Notes: generated by a model not told the origin, from the letters alone. Shown: positions 18,577 through 28,766, numbered from the stretch's first letter. The stretch: DNA of 64,000 bases from Streptomyces sp. NRRL WC-3618 (GCF_001280005.1 NZ_LGDW01000107.1:1-64000); one strand, 5' to 3'. Translations and numbers: made by a program.

Positions 18577-18705
18577 TAAGAGCCCCTCCTTGGCGCCCAG
18601 TTGGCCGGTGACCGGGTCAGTGCGAATGTGGGTGTCGTGCTGGTGTGTGACGGCGCGGGTCAGACGCCGGGACCGCCGATCATAGGGCCGGACCGACTCA
18701 TCTCG

Positions 18706-18734
18706 TTGAAAACAAACCGGTCGCCTCGTACTCT
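18706..18734 (+). promoter_or_regulatory. Promoter of the AfsA-like gene overlapping a candidate butyrolactone-receptor site
   Basis: TTGAAA (18706-18711) and TACTCT (18729-18734) are separated by 17 bp, a good housekeeping promoter. The -35 overlaps GAAAACAAACCGG (18708-18720), which resembles the half-site of ARE elements bound by butyrolactone receptors and is nearly the same as the word in the site at 19727. Receptor binding here would block transcription of the AfsA-like gene. Confidence 0.6.
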
Positions 18735-18795
18735 ATCGCTCACCGGAGCGGGCGCTTTCCGCCTGCCACGCCATACGGGGACCCAGGGAGAGACG

Positions 18796-19728
18796 TTGCT
18801 TCCAGTGCCGCAGTCCGCCGAAATCCCGACCATGACAGCTGGTGTGCCGCGCCAGTTGGTGCACCGCGCAGCCATCGCCGAGACGTTCCCCACCGGTTGG
18901 TCCCGCAGGGAGACCGATCGGTTCAGAGTCTCCGCGCAATGGCCGCGTGTCCACTGCTTACACGTGTCGCCCGACCGCGCTGCTTACGACCCACTGCTCG
19001 TCGTGGAGACCGTACGCCAGGCCGGAACGCTGCTCAACCACACCGAGTACCAGGTGCCGTTGGACCACCAGTTCGTGCTCCAGGAGTTCCGGATCACCAC
19101 GTTTCCCGAGCACCTGGACGTCGGGCCGGCCCCGGCCGAACCCGTCGTCGACATCACCTTCTCCGACATCCGCCATCGCGGCAAGCGCCTGGTCTCGGCC
19201 CGCTACGAGGCCGACGTACTGCTGGACGGCGAGCTGGTCGCGCACGCCGAGGTCGCCTTCACCTGCACCAGCGGCGCCGTCTTCAGCAGGCTGCGCGGCG
19301 GCCGTACGGCGGCCACGGTGACCGCGCTGCCTGTGCCGCCGGGTCTGCCGGCCGCCGATGTGGGCCGGGAGTCGGCGGCGGACGTGGTCCTGGCACTGCC
19401 CCAACAGGGGCAAAGGGACTGGCAGTTGAGAGTTGATACCGGTCATGCTGTTTTCTTCGACCATCCACTGGACCACATACCGGGCATGCTGCTCCTGGAG
19501 TCCGCCAAGCAGGCCGCGCTCGCACGCACGGGCCCTGACGGCGACCGGATACCCGTTTCCTTCGACACGACCTTCCATCAGTTCGCTGAACTGGACCTGC
19601 CCACCTGGATCGAGTCGACGGACGAAGGCGACGGGACCCTGAAGGTGCTCGGAACGCAGGAGGGACGCACGGTTTTCGAGTGCGTGGTCGGCACCGCGGA
19701 ACGGTCGGCTATCTTGTACGAGCAGTAA
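18796..19728 (+). CDS. AfsA/ScbA-family butyrolactone autoregulator synthase, with a TTA codon
   Basis: AfsA enzymes condense a beta-ketoacyl-ACP with dihydroxyacetone phosphate, the first step to gamma-butyrolactones. The protein (310 residues from this start) has two AfsA hot-dog repeats: about 20-165 (LVHRAAIAETFPTGW, DPLLVVETVRQAG) and about 185-300 (WQLRVDTGHAVFFDHPLDHIPGMLLLESAKQAA), with the family HPxDHxPGMLLLE motif. TTG 18796 has GGGAG 5 bp upstream; GTG 18805 and ATG 18832 are alternatives. An in-frame TTA codon (18958-18960) implies bldA-dependent translation. The upstream region carries a promoter overlapped by a receptor-like site. The CprB-type receptor gene follows it. Confidence 0.88.
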   Translation: MLPVPQSAEIPTMTAGVPRQLVHRAAIAETFPTGWSRRETDRFRVSAQWPRVHCLHVSPDRAAYDPLLVVETVRQAGTLLNHTEYQVPLDHQFVLQEFRITTFPEHLDVGPAPAEPVVDITFSDIRHRGKRLVSARYEADVLLDGELVAHAEVAFTCTSGAVFSRLRGGRTAATVTALPVPPGLPAADVGRESAADVVLALPQQGQRDWQLRVDTGHAVFFDHPLDHIPGMLLLESAKQAALARTGPDGDRIPVSFDTTFHQFAELDLPTWIESTDEGDGTLKVLGTQEGRTVFECVVGTAERSAILYEQ

Positions 19729-19756
19729 GAAACAAACGGCATATCCCGTTTTTCTT
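19727..19756. promoter_or_regulatory. ARE-like operator upstream of the cprB-like gene
   Basis: Arms AAACGG (19734-19739) and CCGTTT (19746-19751) flank a 6-bp spacer. Outer bases AAGAAAC and TTTCTT extend the symmetry. The AACAAACGG/CCGTTTTT layout resembles known autoregulatory elements of butyrolactone receptors. It begins at the stop codon of the AfsA-like gene and ends 47 bp before the cprB-like ATG, suggesting autoregulation. Confidence 0.65.
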
Positions 19757-19802
19757 CGGGGAGTTGCTGGAGTACTGGGACGTTGGGGAGGGGTGGACGC
19801 CG

Positions 19803-20453
19803 ATGGCGAGGCAGTTACGTGCCGAGCAGACCCGCGCGACGATCATCACGGCAGCGGCCGATCTGTTCGACCGTCACGGCTATGAATCGACCAGCCTGAG
19901 CGACATAGTCGAGCACGCCCATGTCACCAAGGGCGCCCTCTACTTCCACTTCGCGGCGAAGGAGGACCTGGCCCAGGTCATTCTGGAGATCCAGTCCAGG
20001 ACCTCCCGGCGGATGGCCCGGGACATCGACGGCCGTGGCTACACCTCGCTCGAAGCGCTGATCCGCGTCACGTTCGGGATCACGAGGATGGCCGTCGAGG
20101 GTCCGATCGCCCGGGCGGGCCTGCGCCTGGCCGCCGGAGACGTCGCCGTACGGCCGCCCCTGCGGCACCCCTTCCGGGAGTGGTCGGAGATGGCGTCCGG
20201 CAAACTCCTCGGCGCGGTCAAGGAGTCCGACGTGCACCCGGACGTCGATGTCGAGGCGATGGCGCACTCCCTCGTCAGCTTCTTCGTCGGCAGCCGTGTG
20301 GTCAGCCGCGCGGTGGAGCCGGTGGGGCGCCAGCCCCGACGTACGGCGGACATGTGGCGGCTCACCATCCGGGCGCTGGTGCCCACACCGAGGCGGGCGC
20401 GGTATCTGAGCCTGGTGGCGCAACTGGAGCGGGAGACGCGGGCGGTGGCCTGA
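19803..20453 (+). CDS. cprB: Gamma-butyrolactone receptor homologue of the CprB type, with a TTA codon
   Basis: This 216-residue TetR-family repressor has an N-terminus (MARQLRAEQTRATII...DLFDRHGYEST...VTKGALYFHFAAKEDLA) and middle (ILEIQSRTSRRMARDIDGRGY, GLRLA) closely matching my recollection of S. coelicolor CprB. The neighbourhood agrees: in S. coelicolor cprB lies close to the geosmin synthase gene, as here. Codon 5 is TTA (19815-19817), so translation needs the bldA tRNA. A GGGGAGGGG site precedes the ATG and an ARE-like element lies upstream. It should repress itself and perhaps antibiotic or sporulation genes, but its ligand is not predictable from sequence. Confidence 0.88.
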   Translation: MARQLRAEQTRATIITAAADLFDRHGYESTSLSDIVEHAHVTKGALYFHFAAKEDLAQVILEIQSRTSRRMARDIDGRGYTSLEALIRVTFGITRMAVEGPIARAGLRLAAGDVAVRPPLRHPFREWSEMASGKLLGAVKESDVHPDVDVEAMAHSLVSFFVGSRVVSRAVEPVGRQPRRTADMWRLTIRALVPTPRRARYLSLVAQLERETRAVA

Positions 20454-20549
20454 GACGGGCGGGGCGGGCGGTCCGCTTCGGTTCGCGGCCGGGCGACCTG
20501 AACCGCACGGTCCGAGTGGCCCAAGCCGGCCGACGGTACGGTGAGGCGC

Positions 20550-21758
20550 ATGCCTGCCTCCGACTCCGTGTCCCCGCCCGTGATCCTCGGCAACGAGCCG
20601 GGCTCGTTCCCCTGGAGCGTGCTGGCCGAGCGACACCCCGCGCTCATCCAGAAGGTGCGGGACGCCTTCCCGTACGGCCCCGAGCAGCACCGCGCGCTCG
20701 ACGCGCTCCTCAAGAACTGCACCGAGGGGGTCGTCGAACCGCTCCCCGCCGGTGCCGAGGACCGGGAGCAGTGGGAGGAGTGGGGGACCCGCGAGTACGC
20801 GGGACAGTCCTGGTTCGATGTGCCGTGGCTGTGGGCGGAGGGATACTTCTACCGCCAACTCCTGGAAGCGGTCGGGTACTTCGGCGCCGCCGACGACAAC
20901 GACTCGGCCTGGCACCGGATCGACCCCTTCCGTCCCTTCAAGCTCGCCGAACTGGACGCCCCCGAGACCGACGAGGAACTCGCCGCGCTCGACGACCTCG
21001 TGGGCAGGCCCGAGGAGGAGCAGGCGCGCGCCCTGCTCCACGGGTCGCTGTGGGGCAACCGGGCCGACCTCGGCTTCCGGCTCTCCGGCGCCGACGAGCA
21101 GGGGGAGGCGGCAGGCCTCGTCGCCGACGACAGCGAAACCCTCTGGTCGCAGCTCCGGCCCGCCCGACGCACCGCCGGCCCGGTGTGTCTGGTCGCGGAC
21201 AACGCGGGCCGGGAGCTCGTCCCCGACCTGTTGCTCCTGGACCACCTGCTGACCCGGGGGTACGCCGGACACGCGGTCCTGCACGTCAAACCGCACCCGT
21301 ACTTCGTCTCCGACGCGACGACGGCCGACGTGGTCGACGCGGTGCGCCGACTGATCCGCGCGCCGGGAGAGGCTGCCGCGTACGGCCGCCGTCTGTGGTC
21401 CGCGATGGCCGACGGCCGGCTCGTGGTACGCGCCCACCCCTTCTCCTGCGCCCCGCTCCCGTACGCGGCGATGCCCGCCGACCTGCGCGGGGAGTTCGCC
21501 TCGGCCGAGGTCACCCTGATGAAGGGCGACCTGAACTACCGCCGCCTGGTCGGTGACAGCCTCATGCCCGCCACCACGCCGTTCGCGGACGTGACCGCCT
21601 ACTTCCCCGGACCCGTCGCCGCCCTGCGCACCCTGAAGTCGGACGTGATCGTCGGCCTCGACGCACGTACCGAGGCGGGGCTCGTGGCCGCGGAGGGGCA
21701 GCGCTGGCGCACGAGCGGTACGCGTGCGGTGATTCAGGTGTCGTCGACGGGGGAGTAG
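20550..21758 (+). CDS. DUF89 family protein (ARMT1-like damage-control phosphatase)
   Basis: This 402-residue protein has the DUF89 metal-dependent phosphatase pattern: an N-terminal helical region (WSVLAERHPALIQKVRDAFPY), the acidic core motif VADNAGRELVPDLLLLDHLL and the late KGDLNYRRLVGD motif that completes the metal/substrate site. Relatives hydrolyse damaged or excess phosphometabolites such as sugar phosphates. The start is ATG 20550; a GTG three codons upstream is equally possible, and neither has a strong ribosome site. It lies between the receptor and the geosmin synthase gene but has no evident link to either pathway. Confidence 0.85.
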   Translation: MPASDSVSPPVILGNEPGSFPWSVLAERHPALIQKVRDAFPYGPEQHRALDALLKNCTEGVVEPLPAGAEDREQWEEWGTREYAGQSWFDVPWLWAEGYFYRQLLEAVGYFGAADDNDSAWHRIDPFRPFKLAELDAPETDEELAALDDLVGRPEEEQARALLHGSLWGNRADLGFRLSGADEQGEAAGLVADDSETLWSQLRPARRTAGPVCLVADNAGRELVPDLLLLDHLLTRGYAGHAVLHVKPHPYFVSDATTADVVDAVRRLIRAPGEAAAYGRRLWSAMADGRLVVRAHPFSCAPLPYAAMPADLRGEFASAEVTLMKGDLNYRRLVGDSLMPATTPFADVTAYFPGPVAALRTLKSDVIVGLDARTEAGLVAAEGQRWRTSGTRAVIQVSSTGE

Positions 21759-21836
21759 TCGCTGCCAAAGTCGTCGTAGTGCTCGCATGTCGAGTGAACT
21801 CACAACCCCCGTCAGGAATCCCGGAATCGGTCCTGA

Positions 21837-24059
<2,223 letters not shown>

Positions 24060-24079
24060 CGGCGCCCCGCCGTCGTCCG

Positions 24080-25745
24080 TCAGCCGAGGTCGCGCACCCG
24101 CTCCGCCGTGTCCTCGGCGAGCTCCCGTACGCCCGTCGCGGCGTTCCCCGAGAGCTCGCCGAGTATCGCGTCGGAGGCGGCCAACAGGGCCCGGGCCTCA
24201 TCCGGGAGGTCCGCGTCGGCCAGCGCGCGGGTCAGGGTGCAGTGCTCCTCGGCGATGAAACGGCCGAGGTTCACCCCGTGCCAGAGCCGCAGGGACGTGT
24301 CCCGGGGATCGGTGAGGACGGCACGCAGGGCCGCCAACGTGGCGACGGCCTGCGGCAGCAGGCCCAGCTCCCGTTCGAGGCGGGCCTGCGTCAGACGGGC
24401 CGACACCCGTGCCCACGCCGTGTCCTGAAGGGCGGCGAGCAGCCGCTGGGCGCGCAACGCCTGGAACCGGTCGCCGAGTTCCCCGGGTGAGCGCACGCAG
24501 CGGTGACGTGTCCAGAGCTTGCGGTGTCCCACCGGACCGCCGGAGCAGGTGCTGCGCCAACTCGGTCTCGTCCAGCAGGCGGATCAGGGTGACCCGGGCC
24601 AGTTCCGTCATCCCCTGGTCGCGGTCAGCTCCGCGCGATAGGGGCCGGCGACCTCCTCCGGCAGGGCCGACTCGAAGACGGACAGGGCCTGCCCGAACTT
24701 CATCTCGCCGCCCTTGAGCTCGCCGAGCACCTTGAACAGCTGTTCCGCCGTGCGCTGTTGCAGCTCGCGGCCAGCTCCGTCCAGGTGAACGCAGGCTCGT
24801 CCGCCGGGTCCGTGCCGAACATCGAGCGTCAGTCTCCAGCGCCCACCGCCGCAGCTCCGCGCCCGTGTCACCGGGTCCGGGCAGCTCGCTCAGACCGCAT
24901 GCCGTGTCGAAGTCGGTGTCCCGGACCTCGTGCAGCAGCGGCAGGTCCTCGGCACGGCCGTGCAGGCCCACCAGGACGGCTCCGAGGCGCAGTTCGTCCG
25001 TCATCGACGCCTCGGCCTCGTACCTCACCAGATGCCGCAGCAGGCCCAGATCACCGTCGGCCCGGTCGAACTGCGCGGCACGCAGGGTGAGCCGGCGGCG
25101 CAGCGGATCCCGGGCCACCGCGTCCCACGCCGCAGAGCGGTCGCCGGCCCGCAGCGCGGCCAGGTCGGCCCGGCCTCGGGCGAGCACCGGCTCCCACAGG
25201 GGCGGGCGCGGATGCGGGTCGAGTCGCGCCTACGCGCCGCCGTCCTCCGCGTTCAACAGCAGGAAGTCGGGCTCGGCGCGCAACAGCGCCATGTGCAGCA
25301 TGCCGATCAGCTCCACGGGGGAGCGCTCGGACAGCCCCAGGAGGGCGCGGAGTTCGGCGCGTTCGGCATCGACGTCGTAGTCCGCGCGGATCTCCTCCTC
25401 CGTCTCCGCGACCCGCGCCAGGATCTTTTCCGGGCCGTCGACGGGCGACAGATCCAGATAGTCGTGCCAGCCGGGCAGGCCGATCACCGTCTCGAGCGCC
25501 TCGTCGGCACTGGAACCGATGATCCCGGCCGAGCCCTCCGAGTCGGCGTACAGCACGGATCCGTCCGCGCAAACGAAATACGTACCTCCCGCGCCGTCAC
25601 CCGCCACCGGCGTCAGCGGTTCGCCCGAGGCGAGGCGGACCTCCTCCCCGTGGTCGGCGCGGTCGAGGTCGAACTCGAACGGGAACGCGGCGAGTTCGGC
25701 GGCGGCACGGCTCTGGCGCAGCAGCCGCAGGGCGTGATCGGTCAT
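24080..25745 (-). pseudogene. Hypothetical gene broken by a nonsense codon, frameshifts and an insertion
   Basis: Four consecutive fragments read as one former protein of over 500 residues. It starts at ATG 25745 (MTDHALRLLRQSRAAAELAA). An in-frame TAG at 25230-25232 interrupts ...EDGGA and ARLDPHPRPPLWEPV. The frame slips near 24825, between LETDAR and FGTDPADEPAFTW. A 146-bp foreign segment (about 24619-24764) interrupts TELARDQG-MTELARVTLIR. One extra base near 24485 then shifts into ELGDRFQALRAQRLLAAL, continuing to a stop at 24080. The middle part is Leu/Arg/Ala-rich and helical. I do not recognise the family. Four independent lesions argue for real decay, but sequencing errors cannot be excluded. 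Confidence 0.7.
24619..24778 (-). repeat. 146-bp ABC1/AarF-kinase gene fragment between 14-bp imperfect direct repeats
   Basis: On the minus strand this piece encodes AEQLFKVLGELKGGEMKFGQ followed by ALSVFESALPEEVAGPYRAEL, the invariant KxGQ (nucleotide-binding) region of ABC1/UbiB kinases. It has no kinase sequence on either side. The copies TCGCGGTCAGCTCC (24619-24632) and TCGCGGCCAGCTCC (24765-24778) bound it. Removing one copy plus the insert restores a continuous frame (TELARDQGMTEL) in the host gene. Confidence 0.7.
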
Positions 25746-25820
25746 GTCACAGAACGTAACAGCACCCACTGGCAACGGGATGGTCCGCATCTGTTGGCGG
25801 TTTACCGACCTTCTGCGTCG

Positions 25821-25880
25821 TTATCTGTCCTTGTCTGTCCTTGCCTGTCCTTCTGTGTCCTTCTGGGTCCTTCTCTGTTC
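25821..25880. repeat. Six tandem 10-bp units
   Basis: Six consecutive decamers of consensus TTNTCTGTCC (TTATCTGTCC, TTGTCTGTCC, TTGCCTGTCC, TTCTGTGTCC, TTCTGGGTCC, TTCTCTGTTC) lie in the region between the broken gene and the PDZ gene. The period of about one helical turn puts each unit on the same face of DNA. They could be repeated protein-binding sites or a slippage array. Confidence 0.75.
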
Positions 25881-25983
25881 CTAAGAGGTGAGAGATGCCC
25901 ATGTCCGACCCCGTGGCAGTCTCACTCGTTCGTGGCTCGTCGTGCGCTCGTGCGCCGGGTAGAGCACCTGCCGGAGGCGAACC

Positions 25984-26586
25984 ATGGAACAGACTGCGCT
26001 GCGTCCCAAGCCGATGCCCGGGCGGGAACCGGCCGACGGCACCCCACCCCGCCAGGTCCGGCGCCCGCATGCCGCGCGACGGCGCGGGCGACGGCTGATG
26101 ACCCTGCTGTTCGGCCTGTTCGTCGGGGCCGTCCTGGTGCTCGCGGGCGTCGGGCTCGGCACACTCGGCGCCACGACCGTCGGACTGAGCAAGCTCGCGG
26201 AGCTGCACCGCCAGACGGGACAGGGCGGGCGGACCGGGCAGCCCGGGGTGCGGGCGGGCGCGCCGGCCCCCACCAAGTCGCCCTCGGGCGCCTCGGGTCC
26301 ACCCGTCGCGCCGCCGGCTGTGACCGCGACGCTCGGTCTGGAGGCCGTCGACGCGGAGAAGGCGGGAGCCCTGCTCGTCGGCGTCCATGTCCCCGGCCCG
26401 GGCTACACGGCGGGCCTCGTCCGGGGCGACGTACTCCTCGCGTTCGGCGGGACCCGGATCGACTCGGCGGCCGACCTCGCCCGGGTGGTCGGCCACGCCC
26501 GCCCCGGCGCGGAGATCACCCTCACGGTTGTTCACCGCAGCGGTGGCCATCAGCAGTTGGTCGCGGTCCCGGGCGTCGTCACCTGA
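25984..26586 (+). CDS. Membrane-anchored PDZ-domain protein
   Basis: This 200-residue protein has a basic cytosolic N-terminus ending RRRGRR, one transmembrane helix (LLFGLFVGAVLVLAGVGLG, about 40-60), a Pro/Gly/Ser linker and a single C-terminal PDZ domain (about 115-195: GVHVPGPGYTAGLVRGDVLLAFGGTRIDSAADLARVVG). It resembles the PDZ part of HtrA-type proteases, but no trypsin-like protease domain is present, so it is more likely an adaptor or substrate-binding protein on the outer membrane face. The ATG at 25984 follows CCGGAGGCGAACC. Its partner is unknown. A 10-bp repeat array lies about 100 bp upstream. Confidence 0.85.
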   Translation: MEQTALRPKPMPGREPADGTPPRQVRRPHAARRRGRRLMTLLFGLFVGAVLVLAGVGLGTLGATTVGLSKLAELHRQTGQGGRTGQPGVRAGAPAPTKSPSGASGPPVAPPAVTATLGLEAVDAEKAGALLVGVHVPGPGYTAGLVRGDVLLAFGGTRIDSAADLARVVGHARPGAEITLTVVHRSGGHQQLVAVPGVVT

Positions 26587-26596
26587 CCGGTGCCCG

Positions 26597-27352
26597 TCAC
26601 ACGACCACCCGGAAGTGGCTGGTCAGCCGACCGGTGTCGGCCAGCACATGAAAGGCGAGGCCGACCGGCGCGTCCCGCTCCGTGATCCCCTCGCCCTCCC
26701 AGGGCAGCCGGAGGGTCCCGGTCACCGCCGGGCCGACGAGCAGCGGGCGGCCGGCGAAGGTCGTGGCCGCAGGTGTGTGGGCGTGCCCGGTGACGATCCC
26801 GGCGATCCGGGGCCGGCGTTCCATCAGGGCGGCCAGCCGACCGGCGTGGGTCGGCTGAAAAGCGTCCGGCAGGGGATGGTGCGGGGCGACCGGCGGATGG
26901 TGGAAGGCGAGCAGCGCCGGGACGGTGTCGTCCAGTTCGTCGAGCGTCCCCTCGATCCAGTCGTACGTCTCGTCGTCGAGGGCGCCCTGGACGCTGCCCG
27001 GCACGCTGGAGTCGCACATCAGGACGGCGCCGTCGTCGAAGACATGCGCGCTGTTGACCGCTTCCTCGGATGCGGGCAGCCCGAGCAGCGCCTTGCGGTA
27101 CGGCCCGCGGCTGTCGTGGCCGCCCGGGCAGGTGAGCACCGGGAAGGGCGCGTCGCCGGTGCGCAGGCCAAAGATGTGCGCGGCTTCCTCGTACTCGGCT
27201 TCCGTGCCGTGGTCCGCGATGTCCCCGGTCACCAGTAGCGCGTCCACGTGCCCCGGCAGCTCCCACAGCCGGTCGCGCACCCGTTCGGCGCGCGCCCTGG
27301 ACCGTGCGGTTCTGTCGAGGTGCAGATCGCTGATGTGGGCGAGCACGAGCAT
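26597..27352 (-). CDS. Calcineurin-like metallophosphoesterase (3',5'-cyclic nucleotide phosphodiesterase-like)
   Basis: This 251-residue enzyme has the metallophosphoesterase motif series in order: HISDLHLD (residues about 6-13), VTGDIADHG, a variant of the GNHD motif here read as PGGHDS, AFHHPP, and TGHAHTP. The order matches CpdA-type phosphodiesterases, which use a binuclear metal centre. The change of GNHD to GGHD is notable because the Asn normally bridges to the metal site. ATG 27352 has GAGGGAAG just upstream; a longer in-frame start adds 18 residues. A strong inverted repeat lies 52-90 bp upstream. Confidence 0.85.
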   Translation of the reverse strand: MLVLAHISDLHLDRTARSRARAERVRDRLWELPGHVDALLVTGDIADHGTEAEYEEAAHIFGLRTGDAPFPVLTCPGGHDSRGPYRKALLGLPASEEAVNSAHVFDDGAVLMCDSSVPGSVQGALDDETYDWIEGTLDELDDTVPALLAFHHPPVAPHHPLPDAFQPTHAGRLAALMERRPRIAGIVTGHAHTPAATTFAGRPLLVGPAVTGTLRLPWEGEGITERDAPVGLAFHVLADTGRLTSHFRVVV

Positions 27353-27403
27353 GAGCTTCCCTCGGCCTTCGGTGATTCCCGTAATGGTTCGAGCAGGTCC
27401 AGC

Positions 27404-27442
27404 CATTAGATCTAGTGCCAGATCTAAGCATGAGATCTAATG
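27404..27442. promoter_or_regulatory. Long inverted repeat with three AGATCT cores
   Basis: CATTAGATCT (27404-27413) and AGATCTAATG (27433-27442) are perfect 10-bp arms. A third AGATCTAA lies between them (27420-27427). It is in the divergent region between the phosphoesterase and the M24 peptidase genes, suited to an operator for a dimeric repressor that binds cooperatively. Confidence 0.65.
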
Positions 27443-27580
27443 GTTGCTCAACTTCCATCCGTTAACTGAAGAGGTGGGAGGCAGGTGAGAAGGTGGGCGC
27501 GGACGTCAATCGGCTCGCGCCGCCCCGCGCATCCGGGCAGGATGCTGCCCGTAGCCCCTCGCCCTTCCACGGAGGCCCGG

Positions 27581-28708
27581 ATGACCGGCAACAGGCCCGC
27601 GCCCTTCACCGCCGACGACTACCGGGCCCGGATGCGGCGCGCCGCCCGGGCGGCCGAGGACGCGGGGCTCGCCGGGCTCCTGGTGGCACCCGGACCCGAC
27701 CTCGTCTGGCTCACCGGATACACGCCCACCGCGATCACCGAGCGCCTCACCCTGCTCGTACTGGCCGCTGGACAGGACCCGGTCCTCGTGGTCCCCGCCC
27801 TGGAGGCCCCGGACGCGGCACACGCGGCGGGCGCGCCCGCCCTGACGCTGCGCGACTGGACCGACGGCAAGGACCCCTACGCGGCCACCGCGTCCCTCCT
27901 CGACGGAGCGGGCCGCTTCGGCGTCAGTGACAACGCGTGGGCACTGCACCTGCTGGCACTCCAGCAGGCGCTGCCCGGCGCCTCGTACGTCTCCCTCACC
28001 GAGGGACTGCCGATGCTGCGCGCGGTGAAGGACGCGGCGGAACTGGCACACCTGGCAGCCGCGGGAGCGGCTGCCGACGCAACGTACGAGGAGATCCGGA
28101 AGGTTCCCTTCGGCGGACGCCGGGAGAGTGACGTCGCGGGCGATCTCGCCGATCTGCTGCGACGGTTCGGGCACTCCCAGGTCGACTTCACGATCGTCGC
28201 CTCCGGCCCCAACGGCGCCAATCCGCACCACGAGGCCGGCGACCGCGTCATCGAGCGGGGCGACATGGTCGTCCTCGACTTCGGCGGCCTCCTGCACGGC
28301 TACGGCTCCGACACCTCCCGCACGGTCCACGTCGGCGAACCGGACGCCGAGGAGCGCAGAGTCCACGACGTCGTGCGCGAGGCCCAGGAAGCCGGTTTCC
28401 GCGCCGTGCGGCCCGGCGCCGCGTGCCAGGACGTCGACCGGGCGGCCCGCGCGGTCATCACCGAGGCCGGGTACGGCGAGTACTTCATCCACCGCACCGG
28501 CCACGGCATCGGCGTCACCACACACGAGCCGCCGTACATGATCGAGGGCGAGGAACTGCCCCTCGTCCCCGGCATGTGCTTCTCCGTGGAACCCGGCGTC
28601 TACCTGCCCGGGCGCTTCGGCGTACGTATCGAGGACATCGTCACGGTGACCGAGGAGGGCGGCCGGCGCCTCAACGACACGACCCGCGAACTGGTCATAG
28701 TGGACTGA
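27581..28708 (+). CDS. M24 family metallopeptidase (Xaa-Pro aminopeptidase/prolidase type)
   Basis: This 375-residue cytoplasmic enzyme has a creatinase N-terminal domain (about 10-140) and a pita-bread catalytic domain. Metal ligands are visible in order: two Asp in VVLDFGGLLHGYGSDTSRT, His in HRTGHGIG, Glu in SVEPGVY and Glu in GVRIEDIV. This set of two Asp, one His and two Glu supports a dinuclear metal site and prolidase or aminopeptidase P activity on X-Pro peptides. ATG 27581 is preceded by GGAGG at an ideal distance; a GTG 96 bp upstream would add an Arg-rich extension and is unlikely. Confidence 0.92.
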   Translation: MTGNRPAPFTADDYRARMRRAARAAEDAGLAGLLVAPGPDLVWLTGYTPTAITERLTLLVLAAGQDPVLVVPALEAPDAAHAAGAPALTLRDWTDGKDPYAATASLLDGAGRFGVSDNAWALHLLALQQALPGASYVSLTEGLPMLRAVKDAAELAHLAAAGAAADATYEEIRKVPFGGRRESDVAGDLADLLRRFGHSQVDFTIVASGPNGANPHHEAGDRVIERGDMVVLDFGGLLHGYGSDTSRTVHVGEPDAEERRVHDVVREAQEAGFRAVRPGAACQDVDRAARAVITEAGYGEYFIHRTGHGIGVTTHEPPYMIEGEELPLVPGMCFSVEPGVYLPGRFGVRIEDIVTVTEEGGRRLNDTTRELVIVD

Positions 28709-28766
28709 CCGCACCCCAGGAGTCCCACACCCTCTGCCCTCACCCCCCGACGACAGCGGCGCGACC

